DNA of 6,704 nucleotides from an uncultured Candidatus Competibacteraceae bacterium. Lineage in GTDB: Bacteria; Pseudomonadota; Gammaproteobacteria; Competibacterales; Competibacteraceae. The notes below the pieces were generated by a model. The model was given only the letters and a program-made list of their open reading frames with translations, was not told where the DNA came from and did no database searches. Position numbers and translations under genes: made by a program. This document shows, piece by piece, positions 1 to 4,227 of the stretch (positions are counted from its first letter, which is position 1; each line of letters starts with the position of its first letter). The DNA lies in assembly GCA_937872125.1 (NCBI GenBank), contig CALMNY010000151.1, forward strand, positions 1 through 6,704. The letters are read 5' to 3'.

Positions 1-2
1 CA

Positions 3-80
3 CCTGCCGTGAGCGCCGCCCCAGTCCCAGCCGCCGCCCCGCCCGCCGTCCAGGAAGACCCCGGTGACGAAGCTGTATAA
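3..80 (+). CDS. C-terminal tail of an unidentified upstream gene (partial)
   Basis: Reading from base 3, this frame stays open until the TAA at 78-80 and gives a 25-residue tail rich in Ala and Pro and ending in acidic residues (QEDPGDEAV). Third codon positions are mostly G or C, as in the clear genes of the window. The other two frames either stop early (TGA at 10-12) or give an Arg-rich shadow. The start lies outside the window. The stop falls 14-17 bases inside the next gene, which begins at 64, so the two are probably translationally coupled. The product cannot be identified from this tail. In other bacteria, kinases of the next gene's type often follow a PP2C-like phosphatase and a VWA protein (yegK, yegL), so a phosphatase is a possible but unproven identity. 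Confidence 0.5.
   Translation, partial: PAVSAAPVPAAAPPAVQEDPGDEAV
52..57 (+). promoter_or_regulatory. Ribosome binding site of the kinase-like gene
   Basis: AGGAAG lies six bases before the GTG at 64. It supports this GTG as the start, even though it lies inside the tail of the preceding gene. The kinase glycine-rich loop begins about 18 residues later, as expected for a full-length N-terminus. Confidence 0.6.
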
Positions 81-348
81 CGGCGCGGGCCAGCCGCTCG
101 AACTGGGACCGGCGCTGGGGCGCGGCGGCGAGGGCGCGGTTCACGAAATCGCTGGCCGGCCTGGCTTTGTCGCCAAGGTCTATCACCAGCCCATCAGCGC
201 CGACAAGGCGCTCAAACTGGACAACATGGCCCGGCAGGCGCATCCCAGCCTGCTGGAAATCGCCGCCTGGCCGGTGGACGTGCTGCGCCCCCGACCCGAG
301 GCGCGGGTGCAGGGCTTTGTCATGCCCCGCGTCAACGGCTTCCGGTAA
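64..348 (+). CDS. N-terminal fragment of the kinase-like gene (kinase N-lobe only)
   Basis: If translated as written, this yields a 94-residue peptide that ends inside the kinase N-lobe. It contains the glycine-rich nucleotide loop (GRGGEGAV, residues 19-26), the ATP-anchoring lysine in FVAKVY (Lys38), and the start of the hinge region (VMPRVNGF, about 86-93). It lacks all catalytic-loop residues, so it cannot be an active kinase alone. The base sequence is normal coding sequence up to the stop. Confidence 0.5.
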   Translation: MTKLYNGAGQPLELGPALGRGGEGAVHEIAGRPGFVAKVYHQPISADKALKLDNMARQAHPSLLEIAAWPVDVLRPRPEARVQGFVMPRVNGFR

Positions 349-432
349 ATCCATAGTCTCTACGGCCCCTCGCACCGCAAGAAGGCGTTCCCGCAGGCCG
401 ACTGGTCGTTTCTGGTCCACGCCGCCCGCAAT

Positions 433-2064
433 ATGGCCAGCGCCTTCGAGGCCATTCATGCGCGCGGCCACGTCATCGGCGATGTCAATCCCGGCAATGT
501 GGTGGTCTCGCCCCGGGCGCTGGTCAAGCTGATTGATTGCGACTCATTCCAGATCAGCGCCAATGGTCGGCTGTTTCTCTGCGATGTCGGCGTGCCGCAG
601 TTCACCGCCCCGGAATTGCAGGGCCAGTCGTTTCACGGGCTGCGGCGCACCCCGGATCACGATACCTTCGGCCTGGCCCTGCTGTGCTTTCATCTGCTGT
701 TCATGGGCCGTCACCCCTTCGCCGGTCGCTACCGGGGCAAGGGCGACATGCCCATCGAGCGCGCCATCCGCGAATGCCGTTTCGCCTTTGGTCGCCACGC
801 CCACACCCGGCAGATGGAGCCGCCGCCCTGCACCCTGCCGTTCACCGCCCTGCCGACCAGCGTCGCCGACCTGTTCGAGCGGGCCTTTGCCCCGCCCAAG
901 CTGGCCCAGGGCCGCCCCGCCGCCCGCGACTGGCTGCAGGCGCTGGAGCAGCTCGGCGCCGAACTGCGCGTCTGCCGCCGCAATGGTGCGCACAAGTACC
1001 CGCGCGCCTTGCCGGATTGCCCCTGGTGCGCGCTGGAACAGGCCAGCGGGACCGCGTTCTTCGTGCTGCCGGAACGGTTTCCGGCGGATGAACCGGGGGG
1101 CGGTCCTGGCGCGTTCGATCTGGACGCCGTCTGGAATCGCATTCAGGCCATCACGCCACCCGGCGACGTCGCGATGCCCGCGCCCACGCCGCGCACGCCG
1201 ATTGTTCCCACGCCGCTCCCGGAAGCGCTGCAACACATTCAGCGCGCCAACGGGATTAAGGCAGCGGCGATTGCGGGCGCGGCGCTGGTGGCCACGCTCA
1301 TCCAGTGGCGGCTGGTCTGGCTGTGGGCGCCGCTGGCGGCCGCCGCCTGGTCGCTGCTGCGCGACGGCGCGGTCCACCGCGAAGCGCAACGCCGCCGACT
1401 GGCGCTGTTCGCCGCCCGCCAGGAACTCATCGAACTGCGCGCCGCCTGGAATCAGCGCGCCGGCGCGCACGCCTTCACCGCCCGGTTGCAGGCCCTGACC
1501 GCGTTGCGCGACCGGCATCGGCAGCTGGCGACGGCGTTGCAACAGGATTTGCAACGGCTGGAAAGCGACCAGCGCCAAACGCAGTTACGGGCGTTCCTGG
1601 AAGGCTACTTCATTGACGTCGCCCAGATTCCCGGCATTCTCACCACCGACCGGATGGCGCTGGCCTCCTACGGCATCGAAACCGCCGCCGACGTCACCGC
1701 CGAGGCGTTGCAAACCGTGCCCGGCTTCAGTCCGCGACTGCGGCTGGGTCGCCAGCGAACGGCGGCGCTGCTGGGCTGGCGGCAGGATGTGGAACAGCGG
1801 TTTCGCTACGATCCGCGCCAGGGCGTTGATCCCGCCGCCATCGCCCGCCTGCGCCGGCAATACGCCCAGGAACGCACGCGCATCGAGCGGGAACTGCTGG
1901 CGGGCGCTGATGAACTGGCTAAACTCAAGGCGGAACTTCTCAAACAGCGCGCCCAGCTCAATATCGCCCTGATCCACCAGGCGATGCGGGAAGCGCAGGC
2001 CCAGGCCGATCTGCGGGCATTCCCGCCCCGCCTGGACGCCCTTTGGCGGCGCCGTCGCGGTTAG
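433..2064 (+). CDS. C-terminal fragment of the kinase-like gene (catalytic loop, membrane segment, HhH)
   Basis: This is the longest uninterrupted part, 543 residues from the first ATG after the stop. In its own numbering it carries the catalytic loop GDVNPGN (Asp17, Asn22), which replaces the usual HRDxxxxN. It also has the metal-binding IDCD (Asp35) and the APE-like TAPE (59-61). DHDTFG (75-80) carries the helix-F Asp. A Cys181-His187-Cys196-Cys199 cluster ends in CPWC. A hydrophobic stretch spans about 275-308, with charged coiled coil at about 311-390 and 465-525 around a helix-hairpin-helix (about 411-436, with VPGFSP). The ATG has no ribosome binding site and sits in the middle of a kinase helix (ARNMASAFEAIH). 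It is therefore the first possible restart rather than a natural start. A product made from it would lack the ATP-binding N-lobe. Confidence 0.55.
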   Translation: MASAFEAIHARGHVIGDVNPGNVVVSPRALVKLIDCDSFQISANGRLFLCDVGVPQFTAPELQGQSFHGLRRTPDHDTFGLALLCFHLLFMGRHPFAGRYRGKGDMPIERAIRECRFAFGRHAHTRQMEPPPCTLPFTALPTSVADLFERAFAPPKLAQGRPAARDWLQALEQLGAELRVCRRNGAHKYPRALPDCPWCALEQASGTAFFVLPERFPADEPGGGPGAFDLDAVWNRIQAITPPGDVAMPAPTPRTPIVPTPLPEALQHIQRANGIKAAAIAGAALVATLIQWRLVWLWAPLAAAAWSLLRDGAVHREAQRRRLALFAARQELIELRAAWNQRAGAHAFTARLQALTALRDRHRQLATALQQDLQRLESDQRQTQLRAFLEGYFIDVAQIPGILTTDRMALASYGIETAADVTAEALQTVPGFSPRLRLGRQRTAALLGWRQDVEQRFRYDPRQGVDPAAIARLRRQYAQERTRIERELLAGADELAKLKAELLKQRAQLNIALIHQAMREAQAQADLRAFPPRLDALWRRRRG

Positions 2065-2080
2065 GCGGCCCGCGACAGTC

Positions 2081-2084
2081 GGAG
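2081..2084 (+). promoter_or_regulatory. Ribosome binding site deciding the TetR start
   Basis: GGAG lies seven bases before the ATG at 2092 but only one base before the in-frame ATG at 2086. The spacing favours 2092 as the true start. Confidence 0.6.
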
Positions 2085-2091
2085 CATGGCC

Positions 2092-2691
2092 ATGGGTAGA
2101 CGCAACGAACACACGCGCGAGGAACTCCGGGAAATCGCGCTGCAAGCCGCCGAACAGTTGGTCGCCGAACACGGCCTGGCCGGCCTGAGCACGCGCAAAG
2201 TGGTGGGCCGCATCGGCTACACCGTCGGCAGTCTGTACATGGTATTCCGCAATCTGGACGACCTGATCGCCCAGATGAACGAACGCACGCTGGAAACTCT
2301 GCAAGCCCGCCTGCTTGCCGCCATTGCCCACCAGCCGCCCGCCGCCGCGCTGCGGGCGCTGGCGCAGACCTACATCACCTTCGCCCTCACCGAAACCCAC
2401 CGCTGGCTGGCGGTTTATGAACACCGGATGCCGGAAGACCAACCTCTGCCCGATTCCTTCACCGCCAAGGTGGCGGGCATGTTTGAACTGGTGCAACAGC
2501 AACTGGCGCTGCTCTGCCCCCGGCGGTCCCCGGCGGACATTACCCTGGCCGCCCGCGCCCTGTGGAGTGGGGTTCATGGCATCTGCATCCTGGGCTTCGA
2601 CCAGAAGCTGGAGATGGTGGGCGGGCCACCGATTCAGGAGGTCACCCGCTCGCTGCTGGATCATTACCTGGCGGGGTTCACTCAGTCGTAA
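2092..2691 (+). CDS. TetR/AcrR-family transcriptional regulator with WHG domain
   Basis: This 199-residue protein is a DNA-binding regulator of usual TetR length. The N-terminal helices (about 8-60) contain the TetR helix-turn-helix at 33-53, with the typical end GSLYMVFRNLDDLI. The C-terminal ligand domain has a W-x3-H-G motif (Trp158 to Gly163, LWSGVHG), which marks the WHG subfamily, together with the preceding HRWLAVYEHRMP segment. An in-frame ATG at 2086 would add two residues, but ribosome-site spacing favours 2092. The gene follows the broken kinase gene by 27 bases and could share its transcript. TetR proteins usually repress themselves and nearby genes until a small ligand binds. The acyl-reductase genes 370 bases downstream are a natural candidate target. 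No clear operator palindrome was found next to its own start, so the target is inference. Confidence 0.9.
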   Translation: MGRRNEHTREELREIALQAAEQLVAEHGLAGLSTRKVVGRIGYTVGSLYMVFRNLDDLIAQMNERTLETLQARLLAAIAHQPPAAALRALAQTYITFALTETHRWLAVYEHRMPEDQPLPDSFTAKVAGMFELVQQQLALLCPRRSPADITLAARALWSGVHGICILGFDQKLEMVGGPPIQEVTRSLLDHYLAGFTQS

Positions 2692-2721
2692 CCATCCTCT
2701 CGATAGGTTTGATTGAAATGG

Positions 2722-2803
2722 GTAGGCTGGGTTGGAGCGAAGCGGAAACCCAGCATTCGGCTGAGTGATGCGGGGATTCGCTTCGCTTCATCCCAGCCTG
2801 CAC
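2722..2803. repeat. Imperfect palindromic dispersed repeat
   Basis: The left arm (from 2722) and right arm (to 2803) are near-perfect inverted copies around a loop of roughly 10-15 bases. AGGCTGGG at 2724-2731 pairs with CCCAGCCT at 2792-2799. AGCGAAGCG at 2736-2744 pairs with CGCTTCGCT at 2779-2787. This matches a repeat class common between genes in many gammaproteobacteria, typically with arms like GGTTGAGCGAAGCGAAACCC. It could fold into a long hairpin and attenuate transcription after the TetR gene, but no T-run follows it, so it is not a classical intrinsic terminator. Confidence 0.75.
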
Positions 2804-2865
2804 GGCAAAAGTCAAAATCTACCGGGAATTGAGATCACATCCTGAATTTGGGCGAGGAAAGCGCC

Positions 2866-3065
2866 ATGCTGCTTCAGGACGAATCGCTCCAGCGCCGCAT
2901 CGGCGTCGTCGGCCTGACCGTCGTCGGCGTCACCACCACCCAGAAGCAGCCGTGGCTTTGACCGGCCTGTTGTTCTACTTCTGGGCGGTGCGCAGCAGTT
3001 GGCCGACCCCGGCGCTGCGCCGCTCCCTGGCGGATTCCTCCGCCCCATCAGGAGAATCACCATGA
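2866..3065 (+). pseudogene. Possible frameshifted small membrane-protein gene or remnant
   Basis: Two adjoining pieces in different frames have coding-like composition. The first runs from ATG 2866 to TGA 2959-2961 (31 residues, starting MLLQDESLQRR). GAGGAA lies six bases before its start and 27 of its 30 sense codons after the start end in G or C. The second runs in another frame from about 2952 to TGA 3063-3065 and begins with a hydrophobic ALTGLLFYFWAV. One extra base near 2955 would join them into a product of about 67 residues. The final TGA overlaps the ATG of the acyl-protein synthetase gene (ATGA), as in coupled operon genes. I do not recognise the product. It may be a real small gene with an indel, a decayed remnant, or chance. 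Confidence 0.3.
3050..3055 (+). promoter_or_regulatory. Ribosome binding site deciding the LuxE-type gene start
   Basis: AGGAGA lies six bases before the ATG at 3062. The frame is open further upstream, to about 2999, but those codons give an unrelated Pro/Arg-rich stretch. The strong site fixes the start at 3062. Confidence 0.7.
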
Positions 3066-4216
3066 TCCCGCTGAATCCGCCCGATCCCGTTCGGCTGGCC
3101 GCCGTCGCCGAACTCTGCACCCTGCCCGATCCCTATCGCCGGGATGCCGCCAGCGATGAGTTGTTCGTCCGCGCCATGCGGGAAATCTGCGCCTGGCATA
3201 TTGCCCGCTGTCCGTTCTACGCGCGGCTGGCGGCGCTGCTGGACTTTACGCCAGAGCGGCTGGCCACCGTCGCCGATTGCGCCCACATCCCGCCGATCCA
3301 CGCCAACTTTTTCAAGCAGCACGAAGTCCTGTCCATTGACCGCGCGGCCATCACCAACCACCTGACCTCCTCCGGCACCACCGGCCAGAAGTCGCAGATG
3401 TTCTTCGACGCCTGGACGCTCGGCGTCGGTCAGGCCATGGTGGCGCGCATCTTCGCCCGCTACGGCTGGCACACGCCGGAGCAGCCGACCAACTATCTGA
3501 TTTTCAACTACGAACCCGTGACCGGCAGCAAGGTGGGCACCGCCTTCACCAACCAGTTCCTGGCTCAGTTCGCTCCGGTCCACCGGGTCGCTTATGCGCT
3601 GCGCCACAGCGGCGGTGGCCGGCATGAATACGACCCCTTCGGCTGCATCCGCGCCCTCCAGGAATACGCCGACGAAGGTCTGCCGGTACGGTTGCTTGGC
3701 TTTCCCGCCTTCCTGCACGCCACCCTGGAGCGGATGCGGGCGCTGGAACTGGACAAGCTGCGCCTGAACCCTGATTCGCTCGTGTTCTTTGGCGGCGGCT
3801 GGAAGAAGGACGCCCAGCGCGCCGTGCCCAAAGCCGAGTTGTACGCGCTGATCGAGGACTGGCTGGGCATCCCGAATCTCCGCATCCGTGACGGCTACGG
3901 GGCGGTGGAATACAGCGTTCCCTCTATCGAATGCGACCGCCACCGGCTGCACGTGCCGGTCTATTCGCGGGTGTTCGCCCGCGACGTGGCGACGCTGGAG
4001 CCGCTGGGGCCGGGCCAGACCGGCTTTTTGCACGCGGTTTCGCCCTACATCACCTCGGCCCCGGCCCACAGCGTGCTGATGGGCGATCTAATCCAGTGGC
4101 AGCCGGGCGAAGAATGCGGCTGCGGCCTGAGCACGCCGTATTTCGAGCTGCTGGGCCGCGCCGGCACGGCCAAGAACCGCAGTTGCGCGATGGCCGCTGC
4201 TGAACTGCTGAAATAG
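3062..4216 (+). CDS. LuxE-type acyl-protein synthetase
   Basis: This 384-residue protein belongs to the LuxE family, which activates a fatty acid with ATP to acyl-AMP, moves the acyl group to its own cysteine and hands it to a LuxC reductase. Its length is typical for the family. Visible motifs are the adenylation loop SSGTTGQKS (103-111), GGGWK (244-248), YGAVE (279-283, the YGxTE-like motif) and MGD (Asp342). Cys375, ten residues from the end (NRSCA), matches the position of the acyl-accepting cysteine of LuxE. Cys291, His294, His297, Cys352 and Cys354 could form a metal site. A reductase/ligase fusion gene follows 11 bases later with its own strong ribosome site, so the two are almost certainly one operon. 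The natural acid is unknown, and no luciferase is seen, so luxE is used only as a family name. Confidence 0.9.
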   Translation: MIPLNPPDPVRLAAVAELCTLPDPYRRDAASDELFVRAMREICAWHIARCPFYARLAALLDFTPERLATVADCAHIPPIHANFFKQHEVLSIDRAAITNHLTSSGTTGQKSQMFFDAWTLGVGQAMVARIFARYGWHTPEQPTNYLIFNYEPVTGSKVGTAFTNQFLAQFAPVHRVAYALRHSGGGRHEYDPFGCIRALQEYADEGLPVRLLGFPAFLHATLERMRALELDKLRLNPDSLVFFGGGWKKDAQRAVPKAELYALIEDWLGIPNLRIRDGYGAVEYSVPSIECDRHRLHVPVYSRVFARDVATLEPLGPGQTGFLHAVSPYITSAPAHSVLMGDLIQWQPGEECGCGLSTPYFELLGRAGTAKNRSCAMAAAELLK

Positions 4217-4220
4217 GAGG
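4215..4220 (+). promoter_or_regulatory. Strong ribosome binding site overlapping the preceding stop
   Basis: A perfect AGGAGG begins inside the TAG stop of the LuxE-type gene and lies seven bases before the ATG at 4228. It fixes the start of the fusion gene and fits tight operon coupling. Confidence 0.8.
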
Positions 4221-4227
4221 GAAGGTC

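Larger units (their letters stand above)
64..2064 (+). pseudogene. YegI-like protein kinase / helix-hairpin-helix membrane protein, interrupted by one in-frame stop
   Basis: This is one 667-codon frame from GTG at 64 to TAG at 2062-2064, broken only by TAA at codon 95 (346-348). Read through, it gives a full COG4248-type protein: a cytoplasmic Ser/Thr-kinase-like domain (codons about 12-300), a Cys/His cluster (about 304-322), a Pro-rich linker, a hydrophobic segment (about 398-431), coiled coil, a helix-hairpin-helix motif (about 534-559) and a second coiled coil. The reading frame, high GC3 and family-like sequence continue without change across the stop (GFR-stop-IHSLYGP). A single G-to-T change from GAA would explain it, because relatives as I recall them carry a Glu there. 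Such proteins are thought to be phosphorylation-based regulators, often beside a PP2C phosphatase. Their substrates are not known to me. It is either a recently inactivated gene or a base error. Stop read-through is possible but unsupported. Confidence 0.8.
2692..3061 (+). other. Intergenic region: palindromic repeat plus possible gene remnant
   Basis: These 370 bases separate the TetR gene from the acyl-reductase genes. They hold a palindromic repeat at 2722-2803, then a relatively AT-rich stretch (about 2804-2860), then a GC-rich coding-like stretch from about 2866. I see no convincing pair of -35 and -10 boxes and no hairpin followed by a T-run. A promoter for the downstream genes most likely lies in the AT-rich stretch, but this is inferred only from composition and position. 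Confidence 0.5.

Noticed and set aside
544..1578. Minus-strand open frame of 344 codons opposite the kinase-like gene
   Set aside because: Antisense shadow with Gln/Arg/Gly-rich sequence and no recognisable motif. The + strand frame carries kinase motifs.
1585..2664. Minus-strand open frame of 359 codons opposite the kinase end and TetR gene
   Set aside because: It spans two unrelated + strand genes and their gap, which a real gene would not be expected to do here. No family motif.
2722..2803. Palindrome as a classical intrinsic terminator
   Set aside because: The hairpin is strong, but no run of T follows either arm (CACGGCAAAAGTC on the + side), and its composition fits a dispersed repeat better.
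2999..3061. Upstream extension of the LuxE-type protein by 21 residues
   Set aside because: The extension begins with a rare start codon without a ribosome site. A strong AGGAGA site serves the ATG at 3062, and the resulting length suits the family.
2812..3120. Minus-strand frame of 102 codons whose last part (ALERFVLKQHGAF) looks protein-like
   Set aside because: Its first part is antisense to the LuxE-type start and low in complexity. In the shared segment the + frame has stronger third-position G/C bias. A decayed convergent gene end cannot be fully excluded.
2975..4069. Minus-strand open frame of 364 codons opposite the LuxE-type gene
   Set aside because: Shadow of a well-supported + strand gene. 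No motif and no plausible start context.
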